Of a DNA stretch of 64,000 bases, positions 9,161 to 19,668 are shown in pieces; position 1 is the stretch's first letter, and each line of letters starts with the position of its first letter. The position numbers were made by a program, and so were the translations under genes. Origin of the DNA: Halioglobus sp. (lineage in GTDB: Bacteria; Pseudomonadota; Gammaproteobacteria; Pseudomonadales; Halieaceae); contig JABSPW010000002.1 of assembly GCA_013214285.1 (NCBI GenBank), positions 1-64,000 of the forward strand, written 5' to 3'. The notes beneath the pieces were generated by a model that saw nothing but the letters and a program-made list of their open reading frames with translations, searched no databases and had not been told where the DNA came from.

Positions 9161-9925
9161 ATGAAAGGTCTAAAAGGCAAAGCGGTCCTGGTTTGTGGTG
9201 GGGCTACAGGTATTGGTGCAGCTGCTGTGCGCCGTCTCTGCGAGGAAGGAGCCAGGGTAGGTATTGGCGATATCAATATTGAAGCAGCCGCTGCGCTGGC
9301 GCAGGAATTGTGTGCACAAGGGTACGAGGCTCTAGCCTGGCAATATGATCAGTCAGAAGAGGCGACAATTAATGCACTGGTTGCTACCGCGGAGGGGCAT
9401 TTTCAGGGTCTCGATGGTCTGTTTGCCAATGTGGCGGACATAGCTGCGGTAACCTTAGACGGGGATATTCTGAGTAACGACAGTGCATTGTGGCACAGAA
9501 CCCTGTTGGTCAACCTGGTCGGTACCGCGATGCTGCTGAAGGCAACTCTGCCGAACCTTTTGCAAAGAGGCAGTGGTGCCATTGTTTTAACTTCATCGGA
9601 TGCGGGGGTGGTCGGGGAGCCCGAGCGGCCTGCCTATGCTGCATCGAAGGCAGGGGTGAACGCCTTGTGTCGGCATATTGCCAGCAAGTGGGGGCAGAAG
9701 GGTATCCGTTGTAATACTGTATCTCCTGGGTTTGTACTGACCGAGCAGATAGACGCCAATATGGATCGCCAGATGAAAGATTGGATGCTAAAAGGTGCCT
9801 GCAGCCCGCGCCATGGTGCCCCTCGAGACATTGCCTCCTCGGTTGCCTTTCTATTGTCAGATGAGGCCGAATGGGTCAATGGTCAGGTCTGGCGTGTTAA
9901 CGGTGGGGTGAGTTATGCGAATTAG
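9161..9925 (+). CDS. SDR family oxidoreductase
   Basis: KAVLVCGGATGIGAAAVRRLCEEGA, YAASKAGVNALCRHIA, VNGQVWRVNGGVSY. Confidence 0.85.
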   Translation: MKGLKGKAVLVCGGATGIGAAAVRRLCEEGARVGIGDINIEAAAALAQELCAQGYEALAWQYDQSEEATINALVATAEGHFQGLDGLFANVADIAAVTLDGDILSNDSALWHRTLLVNLVGTAMLLKATLPNLLQRGSGAIVLTSSDAGVVGEPERPAYAASKAGVNALCRHIASKWGQKGIRCNTVSPGFVLTEQIDANMDRQMKDWMLKGACSPRHGAPRDIASSVAFLLSDEAEWVNGQVWRVNGGVSYAN

Positions 9926-9969
9926 GTTTACAGGCTCAACTGCCCTGTTTCAAAAGGAGAGTTCACACG

Positions 9970-10422
9970 GTGATAACAGAAAACAGCGTCGCTAGTGAGG
10001 AGATCATTATCAACGCGCCCGCGGAGTTAGTCTGGGATATTCTTCTCGACTTCGATAATTATGGCGCATGGAATGTGTTTTGTCCTAGCGTTAGAGGCGA
10101 GCCAGTGGTTGGCAGTGCGCTTGAGATGCAGGTGGACCTGGGCAACGGTCTGCAACTGCAAACAGAGTATGTGACGCGGGTCGAGCCTTGCCACACTATT
10201 ATCTGGTCCATGGAGAACAAACCTGGAGATCCGGTGCACGCGGATCGCACTCAACGTATCACACCTATCGACAGCAAAAGTTGCCGCTATGCCAGCATTG
10301 ATGAGTTTAGTGGAGACTTCGTCCCCCAGATGATGGAGGCGTTGGCAAAAGCGGTCGAGTTGGGATTCAATCGCTGTGCAGAGGGTTTGAAGAAAAGGGC
10401 AGAAGCGTTGTATAAGGATTAG
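9970..10422 (+). CDS. SRPBCC domain-containing protein
   Basis: SEEIIINAPAELVWDILLDFDNYGAWNVFCPSV; GTG start preceded by AGGAG. Confidence 0.75.
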   Translation: MITENSVASEEIIINAPAELVWDILLDFDNYGAWNVFCPSVRGEPVVGSALEMQVDLGNGLQLQTEYVTRVEPCHTIIWSMENKPGDPVHADRTQRITPIDSKSCRYASIDEFSGDFVPQMMEALAKAVELGFNRCAEGLKKRAEALYKD

Positions 10423-10429
10423 ACTGAGG

Positions 10430-11000
10430 CGGGGTTAGTCGTAATGCGAGCACCTCTATTAGTTGAGTCTCAGCCTGTGGTCGCAGCATGTCAGCGTGGC
10501 GCGTTTCGGTTTCCTGCCAAAGTGCTGCGCCGTTGGCGATGTCCATATAGTGTGGGTAATGGTTGAGCGCGGTTGTGCGCGCGTGCCCGGGTCGGTACTG
10601 ACGGCTTGCCGCCACATCGCTACGCAGACCACGCCCGTGGTTCAGCCAGATGTGGTTTTCCACCAGATGGACTATGGTACAGGCGGCAGCAAAATTGTCT
10701 GCCACCGTCGCGGCAGTCGTTGTCGACGAGAACGATACGTGATAAGCGCGACAGCTCTTGCTGTTCGGCGAGAGTAAGGAGCATGAGCTTGAGGTAGCGT
10801 GTGGTGGGAAAATTAACGCTTACAAGCCCAAAGCGAGCTTGACCTTTAAAGGCTTCGATCTGGCTAATCCGGCTCAGCTAGCGGGCGGCACGCGCGACAA
10901 ATCGATCCATTGACATTTCGCTGTGACGGCGCAGCGTCTTCAGTCTGTCGCCCTTGAGCCGAGATAGTCGATGCAAGCGAAATCGCCAGTGCACATAGTG
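10430..11000 (-). pseudogene. Remnant of a family-2-like glycosyltransferase
   Basis: Minus strand reads RLHRLSRLKGDRLKTLRRHSEMSMDRFVARAAR*LSRISQIEAFKGQARFGLVSVNFPTTRYLKLMLLTLAEQQELSRLSRIVLVDNDCRDGG then shifts frame into ...IVHLVENHIWLNHGRGLRSDVAA: GT-like core with a stop and a frameshift. Confidence 0.5.
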
Positions 11001-11276
11001 AGTGCCAAGGCGCTGTGGTCAACCCAGTATAGGTGGACCGATAGATACGATCAGCAACCGTTCTGCGTTGGCAGACGAATGACAAGCTGACACAATCAAA
11101 TAGTACTGTTGTTGGAATATTCAAGACGGTAGTCGAATTACGCCGGGGAGGCCCTTTACTTAAAAAAATGGGTAAAGCGGGCCACTCGCAGGGTCTGCAC
11201 GATCGGTAATTATATTTGGGCTGCTTACCCGGCAAATGATTCCTGTCTAGCAAGCAGCTTGTGATATCTTCTGCCC

Positions 11277-12887
11277 ATGATTGCCACTACATTGCGCCGT
11301 ATTGTCTTTGCACTGGCCTGTTTGGCCATGGGATTTGGCTTGGCTTTTTTCTTGCTGATGCGCGGGTGTATTGCACAACCCGTTAAAGTTGCTGAGCTGG
11401 TGGATGGAGGGAGGTACGTGGGTGATGTCGTGGATGGTCGACTGGAAGGCGCTGGATTTATAGAGTGGCCAGGCGGTTCGCGTTATGCGGGCGATTTCCG
11501 CGACGGGCGGTTGCATGGAGACGGTCTTTATGAAGACAGTTTCGGCACACGCTATGAAGGCCAGTTTCGTGACGGTCAACTCGCGGGCAAAGCGTCTATC
11601 CACTATGGAGACGGCAGTCACTACGAGGGTGAGGCGCAAGCCTGGTTAATGCATGGCGAGGGAACCTATGTGACGGGCGATGATGAGTACCGGGGCACTT
11701 TTGTGGACGGAAAGCTCACCGGCAAGGGCGAGCACTTGCATCAGGGTGAGCTGGTGTATCGCGGTGATTTCAAGGATTGGCAGTACCACGGTCGCGGCAA
11801 ACGGCTATCGGGAGATGAATTCTGGCGCGGTGAGTTCGTGGACGGGTACCTGGTCAGCGGGGTCCACAGGTCTGGCAAGAGTGGGGCGCGCTACCGGGGA
11901 GATTTTTCCTTTGAGCGATACCATGGTGAGGGGAGGCTCGAGCGTGCTAACGGCGACCACTACGAAGGTGGCTTCCATTTTGGTGACTTTCACGGTCTCG
12001 GCACGATGAAGCTGGCGGCGCCTCGGGAGGGTATTACTGAGTACAGTGGAACGTGGCGCAATGGTAGGCTGATGCAGTCCGAAGTCAGTGCTTTTGTCGA
12101 GAACTATAAGCCAGACGTTGAAAAAGCGCTCTACGGCGAGACTGCCCTGCTTGAAGAAGAGCTGCTTACCCTGGTACCCGGGGATCCGGACACGCCGGAA
12201 GTGTACTTCCTCGGCATAGCCGGTGATGGTACGCAGCGTGTCTTTAGCCGTGAGGTCAGTGCCTTCCGTGACCATCTGGATCGGCTGTCATCATTGCAGG
12301 AACGGCAGATCGCCCTGCTCAATGACCGCATCCTGATGGGAAAACAGCCAATGGCGACGCGCACCAGTATTGCGCGCGCACTTGCAATGCTTGGCGAGCG
12401 CATGAACACGGAAGACGATGTTCTGGTGCTTTATATAACAAGTCATGGCAGTGACAATCACGAAATTTCATTGCGAAATGCGCATCTTGAACTCGAGGGT
12501 CTTCCTGCCGATGTGTTAGCGGAGATGCTACTTGATAGTGGTATTCGTTGGCGTGTGATTTTTGTTTCTGCTTGCTATTCGGGCGGCTTTATCGACGCTC
12601 TGGCCGATGATGAGAGTCTGATCATGACCGCCGCGGCGGCGGATCGTACCTCTTTTGGTTGTTCAGATCAGGCAGAGACAACGTACTTTGGTCGGGCATT
12701 GCTCGATAGTTTGAGTCGTTCCGCCGATCCGGCGCAGGTCTATAGCCTGCTGCGCGAGGCGATCGCGGAGCGAGAGGCGAAGGAGGCACTGAGTCCCTCC
12801 GAACCTCAGTTTTTTCTGGGCCCAAAAATGGCGGAGAAGCTGGCGCGACATGGTATAGGCGTGTTCCGCCCGTCTGACCCGCCGTAG
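11277..12887 (+). CDS. MORN-repeat protein with C-terminal legumain/caspase-like (C13-type) peptidase domain
   Basis: Repeated YxGDFxDGxxHGxGxY units; then DVLVLYITSHGSDNHEISL ... VIFVSACYSGGFIDAL (His/Cys dyad motifs). Confidence 0.82.
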   Translation: MIATTLRRIVFALACLAMGFGLAFFLLMRGCIAQPVKVAELVDGGRYVGDVVDGRLEGAGFIEWPGGSRYAGDFRDGRLHGDGLYEDSFGTRYEGQFRDGQLAGKASIHYGDGSHYEGEAQAWLMHGEGTYVTGDDEYRGTFVDGKLTGKGEHLHQGELVYRGDFKDWQYHGRGKRLSGDEFWRGEFVDGYLVSGVHRSGKSGARYRGDFSFERYHGEGRLERANGDHYEGGFHFGDFHGLGTMKLAAPREGITEYSGTWRNGRLMQSEVSAFVENYKPDVEKALYGETALLEEELLTLVPGDPDTPEVYFLGIAGDGTQRVFSREVSAFRDHLDRLSSLQERQIALLNDRILMGKQPMATRTSIARALAMLGERMNTEDDVLVLYITSHGSDNHEISLRNAHLELEGLPADVLAEMLLDSGIRWRVIFVSACYSGGFIDALADDESLIMTAAAADRTSFGCSDQAETTYFGRALLDSLSRSADPAQVYSLLREAIAEREAKEALSPSEPQFFLGPKMAEKLARHGIGVFRPSDPP

Positions 12888-13208
12888 TGGTGCTCACGGC
12901 GCAGTGAGCTATGCGTTATTAGTGGATAGCGAGCATGATAGCGCCTCTCTGTTGAAAACTTGGACCAGCACCTACTGTTCCCGGAAAATCCGGATCTCGT
13001 GGGGGATCCGGTGGATGGAATTCTACGTTCAAATACGGTTATCGATCCCATGTGCCACAAGGCGATGGAGGATACCTCCTGTGGGTCGCCAGTATGAAAC
13101 AAGCCGATCAGGGCGTTATGTTTTATCATGTTGCTGACCACGATGGAGAGGTGGTCACGGATTTCGATAATTTTAATACCACGTGCATCCAGTGTGAGGA
13201 AGAGCGCA

Positions 13209-13973
13209 ATGCCATCCACTGTTAACCGATCTTCGCCACAGGCGCTGTTGTTCGATACCTATGGCACGGTCTGTGACTTCTACCAGCCTCTGCGGCGCGC
13301 CTTTGAGGCATTGTCGGTAAAGAAGGGTGTGGAATGTGACGCCGGTCGTATGGCGATCGCATGGCGCACTGCGTACCTCGTCAGTACATCGACGCAGGCC
13401 CTGCAGGAGACCGCATTCAAGCCGCTGCCCGACATCAACCGTAACAATCTGATCGAATTGTTGGGTCGCGAATTTCCCGCCACGGTGAGTGCGACGGAAA
13501 TCGAAGACCTTGTTGCGACCTGGGAAAAGCTGGACCCTTGGCCGGATGTCGTCGAGGGACTGCAACAGATAAAGGAGCACGCCATTATTGGTCCACTATC
13601 CAACGGCAACTTCGCAGATATGGTGCGCCTCGCGCGCCATGCGAAGCTACCGTGGGATATCATCCTGGGCGCGTCGGTCTCCGGCCAATACAAGCCGCAC
13701 CCGCAGACATACCTGAAATCGGTTGCGGCATTGCGCTTGCAGCCATCTCAGGTCTGCATGGTGGCGGCGCATCAGGTCGATCTTGCCTTTGCCTCCAGTC
13801 ACGGTATGCAAACGGCTTTCATACCGCGACCTTTGGAGTTTGGTGGACGGGTTAAACCGAAATACCCGCAAGAGGGCGTGAGCTATATCGAAGCGGCAGA
13901 GGTTTACGCGGAGGGCGATTGGACGTTTATTGCAGAAGACTTTCTGGATCTAGCGGCGCAACTCGCCACGTGA
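13209..13973 (+). CDS. Haloacid dehalogenase type II-like HAD hydrolase
   Basis: ALLFDTYGTVCDFYQPLRRAFE, GPLSNGNFADMVRLARHAKLPWDIILGASVSGQYKPHPQTYL. Confidence 0.85.
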   Translation: MPSTVNRSSPQALLFDTYGTVCDFYQPLRRAFEALSVKKGVECDAGRMAIAWRTAYLVSTSTQALQETAFKPLPDINRNNLIELLGREFPATVSATEIEDLVATWEKLDPWPDVVEGLQQIKEHAIIGPLSNGNFADMVRLARHAKLPWDIILGASVSGQYKPHPQTYLKSVAALRLQPSQVCMVAAHQVDLAFASSHGMQTAFIPRPLEFGGRVKPKYPQEGVSYIEAAEVYAEGDWTFIAEDFLDLAAQLAT

Positions 13974-13991
13974 GGACATTGCCACGGTAGC

Positions 13992-14537
13992 CTAGGCCGG
14001 CGTCTCCCTTCCCAGTGCGGCCGAGGCCGGCGGGACAATCACACGCATTAACCGTCGGCCAATGGCGGATCGCCCTTCGTAAAAAGCCAGGGCGCTCATG
14101 TTTTTACGGTGATAACATAGATGATTTGCTAGGACAAAAGCGAAGCGCTCGTTGCTTCTGCGCAGGGCAATCATATATGCAGAATAGCCGAGGAAAGGTA
14201 ATACCGAAAATAGAAACACCGGTAGGGAATGCACGGCTGCGCGTGCTTTGTTGCCCCGTAGGGATTCAATGACTCTCCACGCCACTACCCACAGCGGCCT
14301 CACCATGGATCCAATGGGCAGCGGAATCATGGTGAGGTAGCGGAAGCCGCCGATGGCCAGGTGCCCGCCAAGGTGTTTGAGGATATACCCGGCCCCCTCC
14401 AGATCCGATTTGATTTGACCTGCGATCTCCCTTTCTTCGCCCGCAGAAATAATGTGTTCAGTATGCATCCGCTCTACAGAGCGATATAGAGATGCCGCAT
14501 CCAAGAGTTCACGCCGGTCTGACAATAGTCTCACCAT
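13992..14537 (-). CDS. Hypothetical membrane protein
   Basis: 181 aa ORF with hydrophobic segment AAVHSLPVFLFSVLPFLGYSAYMIAL. Confidence 0.55.
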   Translation of the reverse strand: MVRLLSDRRELLDAASLYRSVERMHTEHIISAGEEREIAGQIKSDLEGAGYILKHLGGHLAIGGFRYLTMIPLPIGSMVRPLWVVAWRVIESLRGNKARAAVHSLPVFLFSVLPFLGYSAYMIALRRSNERFAFVLANHLCYHRKNMSALAFYEGRSAIGRRLMRVIVPPASAALGRETPA

Positions 14538-15059
14538 ATACTCATGCCGTGTCGGCTAAAATCTGGCTATGTCTGCCGACCTGACATCTGCACAACAGGT
14601 TTATCATATAGGTAACTATCGTCCTCGCATCTGTTGTAGCGTTTTTCTGCACGAACTCGACGTCTTACATCAAGTGTTTCATCCGTCGTATTTTGCTGGC
14701 AACACCTTCCGCACAGAATTTCTCTCGCCCGCTGCCTTACGTTCAGTGATCCGCGGGTTGGAACGCCAGGACACCAGTTTATCCTTGCTGAATTAGGTGA
14801 GCAATGTGCGCTACATTCTGAAATACGACGCGCCGTTTTATCCCCGGGCATTGATACCCCGCACGATTTCCTGTCCCAGGAAATCGCGTATCCTGCGCTG
14901 TGTTGATTTACTTCCTCCTGGCTGCCGGCTCCAGGGACGCAAAGACGGATCCCTCGTCCGTCTCAGTAGTAGACGACTATACAGGGCCTTGGCCGCCGAA
15001 TTAAACTATAGTATGCAGGGCAGCGATTGAGTCCGCAGGGAGCAGTGCGGAGGTATTTC

Positions 15060-15926
15060 ATGATTGAAATCATACCATCGAAACAGTCGTGTGGAGCAAC
15101 CGTACGCGGGGTAGATCTGTCTCTCGATTTGGAGGCTACCACCGTGCAGACTCTGCGCGCCGCTTGGATGGAGCATCACGTCCTGGCTTTTCCTGACCAG
15201 CGGCTATCGGATACAGATCTGGAACGGTTTGTATCGTGCTTCGGTGCGTTTGGCACCGAACCGTTTTTTGATACGATAACCGGAAGTAAACACGTAGTGG
15301 CCTTGACGCGCAAAGCGGATGAAACAGCCCCCCTGTTTGCAGACAACTGGCATTCTGACTGGAGTTTCCTGCCGCAGCCGCCATTGGGCACCTGCCTTTA
15401 CAGTCTCGTGATTCCGCCGGTTGGTGGTGATACGGGCTTCACTAATCAACATCAGGCGCTGGAAGAGATGCCGTTGGCGCTGCGAGCACAAATTGAAGGC
15501 CGTACGGCACTGCACTCCGCCGTGGCTGCCTATGCCCCGGATGGCATGTATGGTGAAAGAGACAGGGCCGCAGGCCGCAGCATGGCGATACGCTTTTCAG
15601 AAGAGGCGCGAAAAGTCCATGGGCACCCATTTGTTTCCAGGCATCCTGAAAATGGCAGAGAGACGCTACTGGGCTGTTTCGGCTATATAATTGGTATTGA
15701 GGGTATGCCAGACGATGAAGCGCTAGGCCTATTGCTAGAGCTACACGACTGGCAGACCCATGAGGCCTTCCAATATGCGCACTCCTGGCAGGAGGATATG
15801 CTGGTTATCTGGGATAATCGTAGTGTATTGCATAAGGCTTACGGGGGCTATGATGGTTACGACCGTATTCTTCACCGCGTCACTGTAGCGGTGGATTCCA
15901 AGAAATTTCTCCAGCCTGCGACCTGA
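15060..15926 (+). CDS. TauD/TfdA family dioxygenase
   Basis: ATVRGVDLS, HHVLAFPDQ, NWHSDWSFLPQPPLGTCLYSLVIPPVGGDTGFTNQHQALEEMP, LVIWDNRSVLHKA. Confidence 0.88.
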   Translation: MIEIIPSKQSCGATVRGVDLSLDLEATTVQTLRAAWMEHHVLAFPDQRLSDTDLERFVSCFGAFGTEPFFDTITGSKHVVALTRKADETAPLFADNWHSDWSFLPQPPLGTCLYSLVIPPVGGDTGFTNQHQALEEMPLALRAQIEGRTALHSAVAAYAPDGMYGERDRAAGRSMAIRFSEEARKVHGHPFVSRHPENGRETLLGCFGYIIGIEGMPDDEALGLLLELHDWQTHEAFQYAHSWQEDMLVIWDNRSVLHKAYGGYDGYDRILHRVTVAVDSKKFLQPAT

Positions 15927-15930
15927 CGCT

Positions 15931-17292
15931 GTGATGAAAAAAGTAGCTCATGCAACAGTCAATCCCCTCAAATCGCTGAACCTGCTGTCCAAAGTAGATA
16001 TCGAAGGGCTCACCTCTAGCGATGGAGAACTGCTGTCGGTTTTTCGTCAATGCGCGCTGGCGATTCTCAATACCGATACAGAGCAGGATGACGCGACGCA
16101 GATTTCGACGGATTACTCTGACTTTGATATCAAACTTGTGCCCCAACCTCGTGGTTTGAGACTAGATATAGTCAATGCGCCGCCTCAGTCCTTCGTCGAT
16201 GGCAAGATGATTCGTGGTATTCAGGAGCATCTATTTTCCGCCCTGCGCGATATTGTTTATACGGATTTTAAAATCATTGCAACACAGTCGCAGCCTCTTG
16301 ATTCCGTACAGACGACGAATACCGTTTTTCGAATTCTCCGCAATGCCGGAATTGTGCGTCCGGACCAGCCACCTAATCTTACAGTTTGTTGGGGTGGGCA
16401 TTCGATTTCTCGCGAGGAGTATGACTACGCGAAGCGCGTCGGCTACGAACTGGGCTTGCGCGGACTGAATATTGTCACCGGCTGTGGGATTGGGGCAATG
16501 AAAGGTCCGATGAAAGGCGCTGCCGTCGGTCATGCCAAGCAGCAGAACAAGGATGGCCGATACATCGGCATCAGCGAGCCGGGTATCATTGCGTCCGAGT
16601 CGCCAAACGCTATTGTCAATGAATTGGTCATCATGCCAGATATTGAGAAGCGACTGGAAGCGTTTGTTCGACTAGCGCACGCCGTGGTTGTTTTCCCTGG
16701 TGGAGTTGGCACCGTTGAGGAGATTCTCTATTTGCTCAGTATCCTCATGCACCCGGGAAATCGTGAGTCGATTCCCTTGGTTATGGCTGGTCCGGAGTCA
16801 TCCCGCGTATATTTCGAAGTATTAGAGCGATTCTTGCGAGATTGCCTGGGTAAGGCAGTACGAGATTTCTACACGGTCATACTGGGTTCACCGGATGAAG
16901 TGGGTCATTTCGTCAGACGCGCGACAGACAAAGTGCATGCGCGCCGTCGTTCCTCTCAGCAGGCCTACTATTTTAATTGGGAACTACAGGTGGGCTGCGA
17001 TTTGCAAGAACCTTTCCTGCCGACCCATGAGAATATGGCAAATCTGCGGTTGGATAGTGGGGCGCCCGGGTATCAGCTGGCCAGCGCCTTGCGATGCGCG
17101 TTTTCGGGAGTAGTCGCCGGCAATGTCAAAGCCTATGGTATTGAGCAGGTGCGGAAGAATGGTCCTTATAAACTGATGGGTGACAGGAAATTGCTGGATA
17201 GTATGGACCGCTTGCTGTGTTTTCTGGTCGAGGAGCAGCGCATGAAGATTAACGCTGCGAAGTATCAACCCTGCTATCAGTTGGGTGCTTGA
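15931..17292 (+). CDS. ppnN: Nucleotide 5'-monophosphate nucleosidase PpnN/YgdH (LOG family)
   Basis: KGAAVGHAKQQNKDGRYIGISEPGIIASESPNAIVNELVIMPDIEKRLEAFVRLAHAVVVFPGGVGTVEEILYLLSILMHPGN (PGGxGTxxE). Confidence 0.88.
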   Translation: MMKKVAHATVNPLKSLNLLSKVDIEGLTSSDGELLSVFRQCALAILNTDTEQDDATQISTDYSDFDIKLVPQPRGLRLDIVNAPPQSFVDGKMIRGIQEHLFSALRDIVYTDFKIIATQSQPLDSVQTTNTVFRILRNAGIVRPDQPPNLTVCWGGHSISREEYDYAKRVGYELGLRGLNIVTGCGIGAMKGPMKGAAVGHAKQQNKDGRYIGISEPGIIASESPNAIVNELVIMPDIEKRLEAFVRLAHAVVVFPGGVGTVEEILYLLSILMHPGNRESIPLVMAGPESSRVYFEVLERFLRDCLGKAVRDFYTVILGSPDEVGHFVRRATDKVHARRRSSQQAYYFNWELQVGCDLQEPFLPTHENMANLRLDSGAPGYQLASALRCAFSGVVAGNVKAYGIEQVRKNGPYKLMGDRKLLDSMDRLLCFLVEEQRMKINAAKYQPCYQLGA

Positions 17293-17546
17293 TCTTTGCT
17301 CGCGTGTCGTTTCAGGTATTTCCAAAGGCCAATCAGTGATGCGGCAATCCAGAATAGCTCGATGACAAAACTGGCGAGATTAAAAGTAAAGCACAGGCTG
17401 AAAAGAAGGCAGCAAGCCCCGATCAAGTTGATCAGGTTGTAGCTGAGGCTTCCTGCCTTGACCTTTTCCAGCTGTAGTAAAAAGTATGCTAGAACCACTA
17501 ACAGTGTACCCAGCATCCCGACACTGTCCGTTATCCAGGTTTCCAT
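17277..17546 (-). CDS. Small membrane protein, CBU_0592-like
   Basis: 89 aa, three hydrophobic segments; SLSYNLINLIGACCLLFSL. Confidence 0.65.
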   Translation of the reverse strand: METWITDSVGMLGTLLVVLAYFLLQLEKVKAGSLSYNLINLIGACCLLFSLCFTFNLASFVIELFWIAASLIGLWKYLKRHASKDQAPN

Positions 17547-17624
17547 AAACCTTCTTACCTTTCATCCATCCAAGATGACAGTGCTGCGAATTTGAAACAC
17601 GTAGCGGGTTGCCGTGGCGAGGAA

Positions 17625-19547
17625 TCAGACAGGGAGCGCCAGCGACTCGCTCTGAACCGGTTGATGCCTGCCCGCATGTTCTTCTCGGCTAGTGATGCGT
17701 TCAGCACGTATCCACACAGCACCGTCGGGATCTTGTATGACATCGCCCACGCCCCCAGGGATGTGGATACCAATGCTAGTAGGCTGTGTGCTGAACAGGT
17801 CGCAGGACGGTAGTTCCATGCCTTCCAGGACATCAATGACGCGATTGGCATCGAAGCTAAAGCATATAAGCTCCTCGCGTGATTCGCCTGTTCGGGGAGT
17901 GAAGGCGCGGTCGATCTCAAATAATTGCGCCACGCGCCGCTTCAGGAGTGTAGCCTCCTGTTCGTGCGCTACATGTTGGTCTATCCAGTGCTCTGCCGCG
18001 CGCTCGGCGCAGGTGTAGGTGCGTTCCCGCTGTGTCAGCGCCGTGACAAACAGCTCGCAACGCAGTTCATAGACCCCCATGGGGTCTGCGCCCTCAAGGC
18101 CCTTGATGTCTTCGCTGAACTCTGCACACAATTCATGTAACACGGCGCGCATCAGTCCGGCAACCGGGAGAGAGCCTTCCAGTGCCAGGTAGCGCAGGGT
18201 CATGGGCATGATGTAACCGCGACTGGTCACGATATGAGCTGCTACTAACAAATATCCTTCCAGTCCCTCGTCCTCGGAGAAACTCATGCAGCCAACCACA
18301 TACTCGCCTTTGGCCTTGCCATATCCAGCTACTGGGCGTGTTTTGATCTCGTACTCATCGCGCCTGTCATAAAACTCTGTTCCGGGTAGCAGGGTATAGC
18401 CGAAGATATGTATTGTCGGGAAGACGGCAAATAGGTTGTCGAGGTGCTTCTCAAAGCTAGCCAAATTGTCTCCGATCAGCCCCCAGATCAGCTCACAGGC
18501 AATGGGAACTCTGGCTTTTGCCATAGCACGAGCGATCGGCTCGTACTTGTTAGCGGCCATATTGGTGCGATGGGAGAGTTCCAGTGCAAGCGGTGTCAGG
18601 GTTTGGAGTGCGAGATGATAGTGGGGTAGCAGGTTGTTCCTGTGCAACATGAGCACAATTTCCTGAGAGCGCGATCCGTGCTTCTTAGACCAAGAGGTGG
18701 CAAAGCTGTGAGGTAATCCTGTGCGTTTTTTGATCTCACACAATACTTTTGCTTTCTCCACATCTTCTCGCAACGCGCCGAAGTTAGAATCGCTGAGCCA
18801 GATATTCTTGATCCCGGCATCCACTATGCGGTTCCAGTCGCGGTTTACGCGCTCAACAGAGAAGGTTAGCATTTTGGTACCAATCAACCCGGTGCCCCAC
18901 TCGCAGAACGCGCATTTATAAGGGCAGCCTCGGCTGGTCTCGTAGGCGATACACTCATAGGGCTGGCCGTCCTCGTCACACAGGCTGATGGCATCTAGGG
19001 CCGAGGGCAGGCTGTCCAGGTTTTGCAATCGGGGCCTTTTTGCCGTGGAGATCAGGTCTCCCTCGCGCACAAAGGCCAGTCCTGCCACATGCGACCATTC
19101 TTCTCGGTTCCGCGTGTCGAGGAAGTCGCTGAAAGTTGCTTCTCCTTCGCCGAGCACGATCACGTCGATGGCCTCGGAAAACAGATAATCCTCGGCTTTC
19201 TGCACATGGGGGCCACCCGCGACAATGAGCAACTCCGGGCACAATGCCTTGATCTGGCGCATGAGCTCGAGGAATTCTGCGGCGTTCCAGGTATAAACAG
19301 AAAAACCCATAACCGGCTGCAGGCCCTGGGCCGCCGCGCCCTGCGCGCGCTCTAGATCGTCACGCCGCCAGCGCGTCAGCCAGGGTGCGATACGGTCGGT
19401 ATCGTTGGAGAAGTGCACCAGCTGTATATCCGTGTGCCCGGCATGCTGGCCCAGCTTTTCGTAATACGCCTTCAGGCCGCCGGTAGTCATGGGTGCGGCG
19501 GGAAAAGTGTCCGAATCCAGGGACAGTAGCCAGACAGGGCGATCCAT
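17625..19547 (-). CDS. B12-binding-domain radical SAM protein
   Basis: YETSRGCPYKCAFCEWGTG (CxxxCxxC), N-terminal LLIVAGGPHVQ...VIVLGEGEATF. Confidence 0.88.
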   Translation of the reverse strand: MDRPVWLLSLDSDTFPAAPMTTGGLKAYYEKLGQHAGHTDIQLVHFSNDTDRIAPWLTRWRRDDLERAQGAAAQGLQPVMGFSVYTWNAAEFLELMRQIKALCPELLIVAGGPHVQKAEDYLFSEAIDVIVLGEGEATFSDFLDTRNREEWSHVAGLAFVREGDLISTAKRPRLQNLDSLPSALDAISLCDEDGQPYECIAYETSRGCPYKCAFCEWGTGLIGTKMLTFSVERVNRDWNRIVDAGIKNIWLSDSNFGALREDVEKAKVLCEIKKRTGLPHSFATSWSKKHGSRSQEIVLMLHRNNLLPHYHLALQTLTPLALELSHRTNMAANKYEPIARAMAKARVPIACELIWGLIGDNLASFEKHLDNLFAVFPTIHIFGYTLLPGTEFYDRRDEYEIKTRPVAGYGKAKGEYVVGCMSFSEDEGLEGYLLVAAHIVTSRGYIMPMTLRYLALEGSLPVAGLMRAVLHELCAEFSEDIKGLEGADPMGVYELRCELFVTALTQRERTYTCAERAAEHWIDQHVAHEQEATLLKRRVAQLFEIDRAFTPRTGESREELICFSFDANRVIDVLEGMELPSCDLFSTQPTSIGIHIPGGVGDVIQDPDGAVWIRAERITSREEHAGRHQPVQSESLALPV

Positions 19548-19668
19548 TGATTACAGGTGTCCTAGTTCGATTGAGAATCACACACTGCATTATGCGCAAG
19601 GTCGTTGAGATTGTCAGGCATTAATTCCAATCGCGGGGACTGCACACTGTGTACCATCGGTGCTTCGA

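Noticed and set aside
12904-13208. Open frame ending ...MKQADQGVMFYHVADHDGEVVTDFDNFNTTCIQCEEERNAIHC*
   Set aside because: Short, no convincing start or RBS and no recognised family; may be a remnant but unsupported.
14569-15030. Consecutive small plus-strand ORFs before the TauD gene
   Set aside because: No recognisable motifs and no clear homology between frames; left unannotated.
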